Below, one piece after another: positions 42,834 to 51,815 of a DNA stretch of 64,000 nucleotides. Numbering within the stretch: position 1 is the stretch's first letter; the number at the start of each line of letters is the position of its first letter. Source of the stretch: Rickettsiales bacterium (GTDB lineage Bacteria > Pseudomonadota > Alphaproteobacteria > Rickettsiales > Deianiraeaceae); the NCBI GenBank assembly GCA_017444095.1, contig JAFSXM010000021.1, positions 1-64,000 on the forward strand, given 5' to 3'. Below the pieces are notes generated by a model. It was not told the DNA's origin, searched no databases, and saw nothing but the letters and a program-made list of their open reading frames with translations. A program made the position numbers and the translations under genes.

Positions 42834-44057
42834 TTAGCCCAATCCAACATTATCGTTAATATATCTAACATTAGCAAGATTTGAACTTATTTCAATGTCT
42901 TCTTCATATCCAAGACAACGATTTATAACTGCTAATATTTTTAAATCTGCATATACAGATGAATATTTTTTTGCAACAACACTCATTTCATACAATAAAG
43001 CATCGTGTTCTAATAAATGCTTTAACATTTCACACAATCTCTCTGGTGTTAAAGTGTTTTGTTCTATAAGCATTGCACCATTATTATTACTTAAACATTT
43101 TGCATTTTCATACTGATGATTATCTTTTGCAGATGGTAATGGTATTAAAATTGATGGAACACCTAATGATGTGATTTCTGCCAAACAAGAAGAACCTGCT
43201 CTTGCTATCATCAAATGAGATTGTCGCATTAAATCGCCAACATTATTAAAAAATGGTGCCACTTTTGCCGTAATGTTTGCATTCGCATATTTTTCTGCAA
43301 CAGCATTACAATTTTCCTTTCTACATTGATGAATTATATGAAGTTTATTTGAAACATGATTAGGCAATAATGCTATCGCTTGTGGAATAATTTTGTCAAA
43401 AACATCGCTGGCCTGACTACCACCAAAAATCGTTATATTTATAACATCTTCAATCTTATAAAACATTCTATAATTTACAGAAGGATTATCTTGGTTATAA
43501 ACATACTTTTTAATCTCATCTCTTATTGGCATACCAACATTTATAATTTTTGTTTTTTTATACTTTTTTGGTATTTTCTTCGTCTCTTCAAAAGAAGTTA
43601 AACATACTCTAACAAATGGCAATAATAAACGATTTGCTAATCCCATTACAGCATTTGCTTCGTGAATAATAGTTGTTTTGAATGTCAAAATACCAAATAG
43701 TATTACGGGAAAAGATACTAAACCACCGAAACCTATACACAGAGAAACTCGTTCTGTTAGAATAAACCTGCATCTCCATAAGTCCCTAATAATCATAAAA
43801 AATTGCTTCCATCTTGGAGCATTTTTGCTTGTTAAGAAAACTATTGTAAAAGCATTATTATTTATTAACGAAGAATATTGTTTAATGTAATCAAAGGACC
43901 TTTTATCTGTAAAAAATAAAACCCGATAATTGTGTTCAATTAGTTTTTTTGCAACAGCAATAGCTGGAAATACATGTCCACCAGTTCCGCCAGCTCCAAT
44001 GGCAACATAACGATTTTTATATTTTTCCTTAATTGTTAGTTTTTGAAAAAAGCTCAT
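42834..44057 (-). CDS. murG: UDP-N-acetylglucosamine--N-acetylmuramyl-undecaprenol transferase MurG
   Basis: Adds GlcNAc to lipid I to make lipid II at the cytoplasmic face. Start is ATG 44057 (MSFFQKLTIKEKYKNRYVAIGAGGTGGHVFPA); the frame upstream runs through the tRNA-Thr gene and is not coding. GGTGGHVFPA (UDP-GlcNAc site), LIHEANAVMGLANR, IFGGSQASDVFD, APFFNNVGDLM and ARAGSSCLAEI with LPSAKDNHQYENA are all conserved; 407 residues, slightly long because of a short inserted segment and tail. mraY, ftsW and mur genes are not adjacent, so the mur cluster is dispersed. It lies 48 bases downstream of tRNA-Thr. Confidence 0.95.
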   Translation of the reverse strand: MSFFQKLTIKEKYKNRYVAIGAGGTGGHVFPAIAVAKKLIEHNYRVLFFTDKRSFDYIKQYSSLINNNAFTIVFLTSKNAPRWKQFFMIIRDLWRCRFILTERVSLCIGFGGLVSFPVILFGILTFKTTIIHEANAVMGLANRLLLPFVRVCLTSFEETKKIPKKYKKTKIINVGMPIRDEIKKYVYNQDNPSVNYRMFYKIEDVINITIFGGSQASDVFDKIIPQAIALLPNHVSNKLHIIHQCRKENCNAVAEKYANANITAKVAPFFNNVGDLMRQSHLMIARAGSSCLAEITSLGVPSILIPLPSAKDNHQYENAKCLSNNNGAMLIEQNTLTPERLCEMLKHLLEHDALLYEMSVVAKKYSSVYADLKILAVINRCLGYEEDIEISSNLANVRYINDNVGLG

Positions 44058-44104
44058 GTTTGCCGTGTTTAACCATACATTCTCTTTTACAATATCAAAA
44101 AGAA

Positions 44105-44180
44105 TGGTGCTATTGACGAGACTCGAACTCGCGACCTCTTCATTACCAATGAAGTGCACTACCAGCTGTGCTACAATAGC
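44105..44180 (-). tRNA. trnT: tRNA-Thr (anticodon GGT)
   Basis: Minus strand: acceptor GCTATTG/CAATAGC, D-arm GCAC AGCTGGTA GTGC, anticodon stem CTTCA/TGAAG with loop TTGGTAA (anticodon GGT), T-arm GCGAG TTCGAGT CTCGT (G-T end pair), discriminator A, and an encoded 3' CCA at 44105-44107. Complete cloverleaf. Confidence 0.97.
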
Positions 44181-44243
44181 ATCAATAGACAATGTCTTTA
44201 AGTATTATTATTTTCAACTTTTTTGTCTTAATCTATCAAAATA

Positions 44244-45230
44244 CTATGATTGCCGTAAATGCTGTAAGCATTTAAAAGTAAGCACCCTTCCTCTTGGTGT
44301 TTTTTCTAATAATCCACTTTGTATTAAAAATGGTTCAACCACATCTTCAAGTGTTCCGCTATCCTCAGACAAACCAGCAGAAATTGTATCAATTCCAACT
44401 GGACCACCTTTATAGTTTATATTGATAAAATCCAAATATTTTTTATCCATACCATCCAGTCCAAGGCTGTCAATGCCTAATTTATCTAATGCATCCGTTG
44501 CCAACTTCTCACTAATTGAAGTTTGTCCTAAGTATATTGCAATGTCTATAACCCTTTTTATTAGTCTAATTGCTATCCTTGGTGTTCCGCGGGATCTTTC
44601 ACCTATTCGTAGTTTGGCATTATCCTCTATGTTAATATTTTGTTTTTCAGCATATCTGGTAATAATTTTTGCCAACTCATTAGGCGAATAAAACTCTAAT
44701 TGCATTGTTATACCAAACCTATCTTTCAATGGATTAGATAACAAACCAAGCCTCGTGGTAGCTCCAATCAATGTAAATGGGTTTAAATCAATCTTAACGG
44801 TTTTTGCAGAAGGTCCGGTACCGATAATTATATCCAAACGATTATCCTCCATTGCTGAATATAACACCTCTTCTACCGCAATAGGCATTCTGTGTATTTC
44901 ATCTATAAACAAAACATCACCTTTTTGCAGATTTGTTAATATAGCTGCTAAATCACCTGTTTTCATCAACATCGGTCCAGATGTGGTTCTTATATTAACA
45001 TCCATTTCGTGTGCTATAATGTTAGCAAGGGTTGTTTTACCCAATCCGGGCGGACCATAAAATAAACAATGATCCGTTTGAGAACCTCTTTTCTTAGATG
45101 CTGAAATAAATATTTTCAAATTTTCTAATAACTTTGTCTGCCCTATAAATTCCCCAATATGCTTTGGCCTTATTGTTTGTGTGCTTTTTTCGTCTATTAT
45201 TGTCTCTTCTAAGTTTCTTACATCGTCCAC
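44244..45230 (-). CDS. ruvB: Holliday junction branch-migration ATPase RuvB
   Basis: AAA+ motor that with RuvA moves Holliday junctions. Complete at 328 residues: RPKHIGEFIGQ, Walker A YGPPGLGKTTLA, Walker B LFIDEIHRM, sensor I IGATTRLGLL, the arginine-finger region NPLKDRFGI, and the C-terminal winged helix DALDKLGIDSLGLDGMD and IDTISAGLSEDSGTLEDVVEP. ruvA and ruvC are not beside it. The ruvB start is about 100 bases from the divergent unknown gene at 45331. Confidence 0.97.
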   Translation of the reverse strand: MDDVRNLEETIIDEKSTQTIRPKHIGEFIGQTKLLENLKIFISASKKRGSQTDHCLFYGPPGLGKTTLANIIAHEMDVNIRTTSGPMLMKTGDLAAILTNLQKGDVLFIDEIHRMPIAVEEVLYSAMEDNRLDIIIGTGPSAKTVKIDLNPFTLIGATTRLGLLSNPLKDRFGITMQLEFYSPNELAKIITRYAEKQNINIEDNAKLRIGERSRGTPRIAIRLIKRVIDIAIYLGQTSISEKLATDALDKLGIDSLGLDGMDKKYLDFININYKGGPVGIDTISAGLSEDSGTLEDVVEPFLIQSGLLEKTPRGRVLTFKCLQHLRQS

Positions 45231-45287
45231 AACAATAGTTCGTTACTATATTTTTTATTTTGCAAATTCTTATTAAAAATAAAATTG

Positions 45288-45304
45288 TTTTTTTTTTTTT
45301 TTTT
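45288..45304. repeat. T17 homopolymer tract upstream of the unknown gene 45331
   Basis: Seventeen consecutive T end 26 bases before ATG 45331 and run into GTGTAAAATAAAATATAG. The layout is very similar to the T14 tract before the gene at 4225. Possible unstable promoter element; not shown experimentally by sequence. Confidence 0.5.
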
Positions 45305-45330
45305 GTGTAAAATAAAATATAGCAAAAGAT

Positions 45331-46419
45331 ATGGAAAAAGAACTTGATAACAATGTATTAAAACTTTTGGCTTGTGTAAAATATAAGCATAAAAATATCA
45401 ATAACATTATATCCGATCCTGAAATGTATGTAATAATTTACAATTGGCTATATAGCCATCGCTATGTTTATATGAATAGCAGTACGTATACAACTCCTTT
45501 ACATTGTTGTGGTATTGTGAAACATTTTAAAACAATACTTACACAGGCCATGGAAGCTGGCAAAAATTACAAAAAAATTGCACGAATATTAAATAATAAT
45601 AGCATTTTCATACCAAGCAATACAACTACTGTCATGAATGCTACTTTCAATAATCAGTATCTATTTCAGTTATCACTAGCAAGACTGACTGATGGGAAAA
45701 CAATAAATGTTAAAAAAAACATTACAACTTTACTACAAGAACAAAGTGCAATTGTTCCAGCCTTAGAATTCTCAAACATCAATGACTACATGAAGGAATT
45801 TCGTTCTCTCAAAGAGAGAATAGCTACTGGTTTGGAACAAAACAAAATAAATATTAAAAACGATGATGATTTGAAAAACATTTATAATACAATTGATAGA
45901 AAAGAAAAAAGAGAAAATAAATCCAGCTTAACCAAAGAAAACAACAACATATCAAACATCAACAACGAAGAAAAAAGCATCAACTCTCTCAAAGAGAACA
46001 ATAACGATATTCGGGAAAAAGAGCAAGAAGTAAAACCAGAAGAACAATCATCAAAGGAGTTAGAAAAGAAGTCTAATGCAAATGATGTAAACATTCAAAT
46101 AACAAATATGAAAGATGCAACCAAAATAGAAGAAGGAAAAGACACAAATGCAAATAATATTCTTTTACAGAACAAAAATACACAAATAAAAACATCAAAT
46201 AACATAGACGAGCTAAATTTGAAGATAAATCCTGAAATATCGAGTAAATATGGAGTTGAAATAAATAACAAAAATTCTAACGAAACTAAACCGCAAAACA
46301 AAAACAATAACGATCCTACATTTGAAGATGAAAACGAAAATAATCTAATAAACAATAACCAAAGTAACAAGTATAATTTGTGTAAAGATTGTAATTGTAA
46401 ATGTTGGCCTTTTAATTAA
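45331..46419 (+). CDS. Unknown Asn/Lys/Glu-rich protein with cysteine-rich tail, effector candidate
   Basis: A 362-residue protein, no signal peptide. Residues 1-165 look folded (helical; ending near ATLQEQSAIVPALEF-like ITTLLQEQSAIVPALEF). From about 190 to 345 it is a low-complexity, highly charged Asn/Lys/Glu region and probably disordered. The very end is YNLCKDCNCKCWPFN, with four cysteines and a Trp; a similar tail occurs on the 204-residue protein at 17634 (CFGCWYQPFC) and others. No domain recognised. Gene is isolated between ruvB (divergent) and the membrane protein 46525. Confidence 0.6.
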   Translation: MEKELDNNVLKLLACVKYKHKNINNIISDPEMYVIIYNWLYSHRYVYMNSSTYTTPLHCCGIVKHFKTILTQAMEAGKNYKKIARILNNNSIFIPSNTTTVMNATFNNQYLFQLSLARLTDGKTINVKKNITTLLQEQSAIVPALEFSNINDYMKEFRSLKERIATGLEQNKINIKNDDDLKNIYNTIDRKEKRENKSSLTKENNNISNINNEEKSINSLKENNNDIREKEQEVKPEEQSSKELEKKSNANDVNIQITNMKDATKIEEGKDTNANNILLQNKNTQIKTSNNIDELNLKINPEISSKYGVEINNKNSNETKPQNKNNNDPTFEDENENNLINNNQSNKYNLCKDCNCKCWPFN

Positions 46420-46524
46420 AGTATAATTAAAAATTATCTTCTCTTAAATTTCTGTCTTGCATAAATGAAAAAAGTATTCAAATTTAATTGAAAATAATAA
46501 TGTTGATTTTGTAAAGCCATTTGT

Positions 46525-47457
46525 ATGAAAAATAGCATTTTTAAAACAATGATATCAAAAGGCATAGATACTTTTGCAAGAATAAATAGAGATATCGTAG
46601 CTGGCATATGGCAAACGGCTTTAATTATGCCACTTGATTGTGCGATGTTTATTTATTTCACAGGTGAGCCAAGTTATCCAAATCTTGATTACCGATTTTG
46701 GATATTCTTTTCAATTTATACAATATTTTTTATAGGAGGATATGCGGTGGCTCCAATTATTAGAAAAAGAAAACTAATTTCAATGCTCACAAATTTTGTC
46801 AATGAAGGCAAAATTACACAAATGCAAAAACAAAAAATATGGAATATCGTTAAAGATAATGCAAAATATTCACCATTATGGTCAAAAGATGGCTTTTTGT
46901 CATTTATAATGGAAAATATTTACTGCATAAGTATTATATTTGCATTCTTCGGTGGTGAAGGACTAATCAATGCTTGTCTTAATGGAACAGAAAAAGCAAT
47001 GTCAATTATACATCTATGTCTGGCGGTTAGCTGTTTATTACTTGAATCAAGATTAGATAAATATTTGGCAAAAAAGGTAAGAAAAAAATATCAAATGAAT
47101 AATATGAAGATTTTTTATGGTGTAAACAAAGACATCACAACAAGGTTGATAGCGGATATAACCGGCGATAGCACAAGCAATAATTTAATGAATTTACACC
47201 TTGAAAGTATGTTGGAAGACATCACAGATATACTTGATGTTTCAAATGACAAACAAATTGCCAAAAAGAAAATACAAAGAAAATTCGGAAAAACAGGCAC
47301 ACCAAAAGGTCGTTTAGAAAAAGCCAAACAAGGAGTAATAAAAGTAAAAACAAAAACAAAGAAAGTCAAAATGCAGAAAAAAAAGAATAGCATTAGAAAA
47401 AAGACAGCGAAGAAAAAATCTGCAAAGAAAATCGCAAAAGTAAAAAATAATAACTAA
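46525..47457 (+). CDS. Membrane protein with histone-H1-like lysine-rich C-terminus
   Basis: A 310-residue protein with four probable transmembrane segments (about 25-48, 56-78, 128-145 and 155-172) and cytoplasmic loops. The last 70 residues are extremely Lys-rich with Ala/Ser/Arg interspersed (KKTAKKKSAKKIAKVKNNN), similar to histone H1 or bacterial Hc1-like DNA-binding tails. It could tether nucleic acid or acidic lipids to a membrane. No known family recognised. An alternative is a ribosome or translocon partner, like the basic tails of YidC homologues, but no YidC motif is seen. TTTTGTAAAG lies just before the start. Confidence 0.55.
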   Translation: MKNSIFKTMISKGIDTFARINRDIVAGIWQTALIMPLDCAMFIYFTGEPSYPNLDYRFWIFFSIYTIFFIGGYAVAPIIRKRKLISMLTNFVNEGKITQMQKQKIWNIVKDNAKYSPLWSKDGFLSFIMENIYCISIIFAFFGGEGLINACLNGTEKAMSIIHLCLAVSCLLLESRLDKYLAKKVRKKYQMNNMKIFYGVNKDITTRLIADITGDSTSNNLMNLHLESMLEDITDILDVSNDKQIAKKKIQRKFGKTGTPKGRLEKAKQGVIKVKTKTKKVKMQKKKNSIRKKTAKKKSAKKIAKVKNNN

Positions 47458-47573
47458 TAATATTTATTGATCGTCAAAAATAATAAATAAACGATTTAAA
47501 AAACCGAAATATAGCAGTAAAATAGCAGTAGAAAAATACACAAACAATCATTGAAACAGATGGTTTAAATGCA

Positions 47574-48533
47574 CTATCGTTTAACCCCAAAGGTATCAGC
47601 AATGCTATTAGCCATCATTGTACTCATTCGCAACAACATATCCCTTCTTATCGCCTTAGAGCCTATTGCTATAATAGCATTTCGCGATACATATCTTTCC
47701 ATATTATCGTCTAAAGTATAATAATGCTCTTCTGAAACATTACCAGATAGTTTTACAACAGATTTTCTATTTTGTTTAATAGTTTGGTTTAGCTTTTTAG
47801 AAATTGATATATCATAAACAACAGCCACACCAACATCTTTAAACGAAGAATATACTGCATATGTAAGACCGCCAAACAGCACAGCACCAACGAAGCCTAT
47901 GGCAATTGGTGAAACGGAACCAATAAAATATCCAGCCACAAAACCAGTCCCAGCACCTATGAAAGTGTATAAAACAGATGGCAAAATACTTTTTCTTCTT
48001 GAAATAAATATTCCTGAATTTTGACTATCCTTTGATACATCAAACTTCTGCTGTGTAAAAATGTGCGGATTATTATTTTTATCAAACATATAATCACCAA
48101 TTACACCATATTGCAAAAAGGCATTCCGCATTTTTTTGGCATAATCAGCGTCCAACTCGTCAACAACATTTCTTACATCTACACTAATAACATAATCAGC
48201 CTTTTCTGGCTTATCTGTAATAGATATATCAGCATTATCAAAAAGATTTACTATCTGTTTATTGGCTTTATGTGTTAAAAAACAGCCACTATCCATTTCG
48301 CAAGCCTTATCATTATTGATATTTATATTATTAGCAGATTTAATATACACAGAATAAGATTTTTTATCACCTATTGCATTAAGCAAAATCTTATCAACTG
48401 AATGATGTGAATAATTTGGAGTAGAAATCATCCTACCAATAGAAGTGCAAGATGTATTTAATAAAGATAGCAGAAATATAATTGCTAACAACAATGTTTT
48501 AGCTCTAAATATAGATAAAATAGATATAATCAT
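47574..48533 (-). CDS. Lipoprotein resembling TraT (surface exclusion/complement resistance)
   Basis: A 319-residue exported lipoprotein with signal (LLLAIIFLLSLLNTSC, lipobox LNTSC). It follows the TraT plan: VYIKSANN and KPEKADYVISVDVRNVVDELDADYAK (TraT has similar segments where repeated stretches of residues are tested by ageing prefix 'DPEQAHYLL'), then an unusually hydrophobic Gly-rich stretch (FIGAGTGFVAGYFIGS and FVGAVLFGGLTYAV), and AVVYDISISKKL. TraT proteins are outer-membrane, surface-exposed and prevent conjugation or complement attack; family membership here is tentative. It lies 15 bases downstream of the M23 peptidase gene and may share its transcript. Confidence 0.5.
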   Translation of the reverse strand: MIISILSIFRAKTLLLAIIFLLSLLNTSCTSIGRMISTPNYSHHSVDKILLNAIGDKKSYSVYIKSANNININNDKACEMDSGCFLTHKANKQIVNLFDNADISITDKPEKADYVISVDVRNVVDELDADYAKKMRNAFLQYGVIGDYMFDKNNNPHIFTQQKFDVSKDSQNSGIFISRRKSILPSVLYTFIGAGTGFVAGYFIGSVSPIAIGFVGAVLFGGLTYAVYSSFKDVGVAVVYDISISKKLNQTIKQNRKSVVKLSGNVSEEHYYTLDDNMERYVSRNAIIAIGSKAIRRDMLLRMSTMMANSIADTFGVKR

Positions 48534-48548
48534 ATTAGTTATAGTATA

Positions 48549-50009
48549 TTATCCATAATTATTTAAATAACCATCTATTTCGTTAACTATAATATTAAAC
48601 TTTTCCATTTTAGTTTTGTCTATACTCTTTGTAGATGCGACTTTTATTAAAGATGGGTTAATACGAACTCCATATCTTATAACCTCGTAATGCAAATGAG
48701 GTCCAGTCGCTCTACCTGTCATCCCAACATATCCTATAATTTGTCGTTGCATAACTCGCTGTCCAACGGAAATTTTTGCAAATCTTGACATATGAGCATA
48801 TCTTGTAGTATACTCATTATTATGTCTCACATCAATATAATTACCATAGCTATCATTACGAGTTTTGGCAACAACAACACCATCACCAGCTGAATAAATA
48901 GGTGTGCCAGTAGGAGCCGCCAAATCAACTCCAAGATGTGCCTTTGTGTATCCAAGTATAGGATGTTTGCGGTGCAAATTAAACCGGCTACTAATCCGTG
49001 CTCCATCTATTGGTGTTTTTAATAAAGCCTTCTTAACAGAAAAACCTTTTCTATCAAAAAAACTACCATTAAAGTTAAAAATCTCGTATTGTTTTCCACT
49101 TAGTATTAAATTTACATACAATACTTTCTCTCCAACAACATCGCCATCACTATCACGATTTGTCTCTATCACAAAAATAAACTTATCACCTCTCCGTAAA
49201 TCTCGTTGAAAATCTATTAAAAATGCATACTCATTCAAAACATTGTATAAAGTAGATGCCTTCACATCAAATGATAAAACATCAGAAAATAAACTATTAT
49301 GAATTTCCCCACTAATAATATGCTTATCTAATACAAGTTTTGGTCTCTCAATATTTAACACATAGCCATCATTTGTTCTTGATACAAAATATTTCGTCCC
49401 ATCAGTAAGCTTAAAAGTAAATTTCTCTATTCTTCTTTCTTCTGTCTGCAATCTGTATTCAGGATAATACAAGTTGTGATGATTATATTTTCCTCTGTAT
49501 CTTTCATATAATTTCGCAGAAACACGATAGCTATAATCAATATGAAAAGATTGTCCTGCGGTAAGCTTCTTCATATCAATACCACTACCAAGCAAAGATA
49601 CCACATCATTAGCATCGTTTCTGTCAAAATGATTTTTCACAATAGAGTAGAATAAGTTATCACCATAATGTAAAACTATATCTGTTTTACCAAATAGTCT
49701 CTCATTATCATCATTGCTTTCTTTTAAAAAAGTCTTATGATAATCATTGACGAAATACTCTGCTGTAAATGTTGGATTTTTAATAATATTGTAAATATCA
49801 TAGTTATCTTTTATCAATACAAAAATACACACTGACAAAATCAAACCAGCACAAAACCCGAAAAAAAATGAAACACAATTTTCCCTAAAAGTAAAAAAAT
49901 ATTTACCAAAATAATCTTTATTATACAAAATATTGTCAGCCATCCTTATTTGCTTCTCTTTTATTTGTTCCACCAAACCATCCAATAAAAAATTAGTCAA
50001 CAAACTCAA
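48549..50009 (-). CDS. M23-family peptidoglycan metallopeptidase (membrane-anchored)
   Basis: LytM/lysostaphin-type zinc endopeptidase, about 486 residues. One transmembrane helix at about 48-68 (FFFGFCAGLILSVCIFVLI) anchors it. A LysM/Csd3-N-like region spans about 100-330. The catalytic domain has AHLGVDLAAPTGTPIYSAGDG (H..D zinc ligands), YGNYIDVRH, YAHMSR (H) and GPHLHYEV (HxH). It should cut peptide cross-links during growth. GTG/ATG choice is open: ATG 50009 overlaps the rplQ stop by 17 bases; an in-frame ATG at 49943 (MADNILYN) is an alternative. Sits at the end of the ribosomal operon. Confidence 0.92.
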   Translation of the reverse strand: MSLLTNFLLDGLVEQIKEKQIRMADNILYNKDYFGKYFFTFRENCVSFFFGFCAGLILSVCIFVLIKDNYDIYNIIKNPTFTAEYFVNDYHKTFLKESNDDNERLFGKTDIVLHYGDNLFYSIVKNHFDRNDANDVVSLLGSGIDMKKLTAGQSFHIDYSYRVSAKLYERYRGKYNHHNLYYPEYRLQTEERRIEKFTFKLTDGTKYFVSRTNDGYVLNIERPKLVLDKHIISGEIHNSLFSDVLSFDVKASTLYNVLNEYAFLIDFQRDLRRGDKFIFVIETNRDSDGDVVGEKVLYVNLILSGKQYEIFNFNGSFFDRKGFSVKKALLKTPIDGARISSRFNLHRKHPILGYTKAHLGVDLAAPTGTPIYSAGDGVVVAKTRNDSYGNYIDVRHNNEYTTRYAHMSRFAKISVGQRVMQRQIIGYVGMTGRATGPHLHYEVIRYGVRINPSLIKVASTKSIDKTKMEKFNIIVNEIDGYLNNYG

Positions 50010-50343
50010 TTCTACCGGTTAATGCCCTATCGCCAAATCTAGTCCAAGTTTTTATAATACGAGTATAGCCACCTTTTCTATCCTTAAATTTATCTGCTAA
50101 TTCATATAATCTATCTTTTCCATCTTCGTTCAATCTCGCAATCAACATTTTTTTTGTTGACAATTCATCACTATTCTTGGCTATAGTTATCATCTTTTCA
50201 ACATAAGATTGCAAAACCTTTGCTTTTGCCATTGTTGTGTTAATCTTGCCATATTGCAATAAAGACAATGCTAAATTTTTTATAACAGATGCACGGTGTG
50301 CGGAATTCATATTTAAAATTTTCTTTCTAAAATGATGTCTCAT
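49993..50343 (-). CDS. rplQ: Ribosomal protein L17
   Basis: Large-subunit protein near the peptide exit tunnel. A full 116 residues beginning MRHHFRKKILNMNSAHRASVIKNLALSLL, with the MVEKMITIAKN-like VEKMITIAKN region and the ending DRALTGRIEFV. Last ribosomal gene of the operon, 36 bases after rpoA, as in other bacteria. Confidence 0.97.
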   Translation of the reverse strand: MRHHFRKKILNMNSAHRASVIKNLALSLLQYGKINTTMAKAKVLQSYVEKMITIAKNSDELSTKKMLIARLNEDGKDRLYELADKFKDRKGGYTRIIKTWTRFGDRALTGRIEFVD

Positions 50344-50379
50344 ACAATAAAAAACTATTACACGACAATAACTAATACA

Positions 50380-51411
50380 CTATTCACCATCAAAATACTC
50401 TTGAGCTTCAATTTCTAATGCCTTAATATCTTTTGGTGGCCACTCTATATTCATCCCAAATTTCAACTTCATTTGAGCAAGAATTTGTTTTAATTCGTTC
50501 AGCGATTTACGACCAAAATTTGGTGTTCGCAACATATCACTCTCATTTTTAATAACTAAATCACCAAGATACTCAACACCATCATTTTTAAGACAATTTA
50601 AAGAACGAACAGAGAGCTCTAAGTCATCAATTCTTCTAAGTAAATTATAGTTAAAGCCATTTTCGCTGTTAATACCAGCAGTTGCTTTATTTTCTACCAT
50701 TTGATTATACATCTTAAACTGACATTCATTAATGGATGTTAAAAAGTTAATTAACATTGTATTAGCAATTTTAAAGGCATCCTCAGCACTAATAGAGCCA
50801 TTGGTCTTAATCTCTAATACCAATTTATCATAGTCAGTTTGCTTGTCAACTCTTACAGGTAAAACACTTGTAGCAACATTTAACACTGGACTAAAATGTT
50901 TATCTAATTCAATAGCATCAATATTTTGTTGCTCTGATTGATACACAAAAACATCACCAATACCAGAAATCAATGTAATAGTAAAATTAACAACTCTATC
51001 AGAGGTAATCTCAAACAAAAATACATTTTGATTTACAATTTTTATTCCTGTTGGCAACTTTATATCTGAAGCATATACTTTTTTTGGTCCTTTAACAGAA
51101 ACATCAATCGTTGCTTTTTCCAAATCAGAGGAAAATACAATATGACGAATATTAAAAATAATTTCAGGAACACTTTGTTTAATACCTTCAATTGTTGAAT
51201 ACTCGTGTTTTGCATCATCTATTTTTAATGTATCAACGGCAATTCCCCTAATAGAGGACAATAATGTTCTTCTAAAAATATTGCCAATAGTCACACCAAA
51301 ACCTTTCTGTAATGGCGAAATTGTTATCTTTGCAAAACCACCATCATCAGAAGAATCAACCTGAAAACTTTTTGGAAAAACAACACCTGAACTATAAACT
51401 TCGCTCTTCAT
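50380..51411 (-). CDS. rpoA: RNA polymerase alpha subunit
   Basis: Dimerisation platform of RNA polymerase with a promoter-binding C-terminal domain. Start is ATG 51411 (MKSEVYSSGVVFPKSFQV), since the upstream frame overlaps rpsK. N-terminal domain with GFGVTIGNIFRRTLLSSIRG and ISAEDAFKIANTM; C-terminal domain with ELSVRSLNCLKNDGVEYLGDLV and TPNFGRKSLNELKQIL. About 343 residues, normal. Located between rpsK and rplQ as expected. Confidence 0.98.
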   Translation of the reverse strand: MKSEVYSSGVVFPKSFQVDSSDDGGFAKITISPLQKGFGVTIGNIFRRTLLSSIRGIAVDTLKIDDAKHEYSTIEGIKQSVPEIIFNIRHIVFSSDLEKATIDVSVKGPKKVYASDIKLPTGIKIVNQNVFLFEITSDRVVNFTITLISGIGDVFVYQSEQQNIDAIELDKHFSPVLNVATSVLPVRVDKQTDYDKLVLEIKTNGSISAEDAFKIANTMLINFLTSINECQFKMYNQMVENKATAGINSENGFNYNLLRRIDDLELSVRSLNCLKNDGVEYLGDLVIKNESDMLRTPNFGRKSLNELKQILAQMKLKFGMNIEWPPKDIKALEIEAQEYFDGE

Positions 51412-51424
51412 AATAAAACAATCA

Positions 51425-51799
51425 TTAAACTTTCCTTCTCTTTGGTGGCCTGCAACCATTATGCACTATTGGTGTAATATCTACAATGGCTGTCACTATC
51501 AAACCAGCCGTTTGAACCGCACGAACCGCAGACTCGCGACCAGCACCAGGTCCATTCAAAACAACCGATGCGGTTTTTAATCCATATTTTTCAATAGCAG
51601 TCTTAACGGCATTTTCCGTAACAACCTGTGCTGCATAAGGTGTGCTCTTTTGAGCTCCTTTAAACTTCATTTTACCAGATGAAGACCAGCTTAAAACATT
51701 GCCACTTTCATCAGCAATAGAAACAATTGTATTATTAAAACCAGCAGAGATGTTAACAACACCAATGGAACAAATCTTGTTTTTACCTTCCTTAGCCAT
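51425..51799 (-). CDS. rpsK: Ribosomal protein S11
   Basis: Small-subunit platform protein at the E-site/mRNA exit. 124 residues: [47 protein letters not shown] and the conserved C-terminal [15 protein letters not shown]. Follows rpsM by 16 bases. Confidence 0.97.
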   Translation of the reverse strand: MAKEGKNKICSIGVVNISAGFNNTIVSIADESGNVLSWSSSGKMKFKGAQKSTPYAAQVVTENAVKTAIEKYGLKTASVVLNGPGAGRESAVRAVQTAGLIVTAIVDITPIVHNGCRPPKRRKV

Positions 51800-51815
51800 A
51801 TAATCACATTACACA

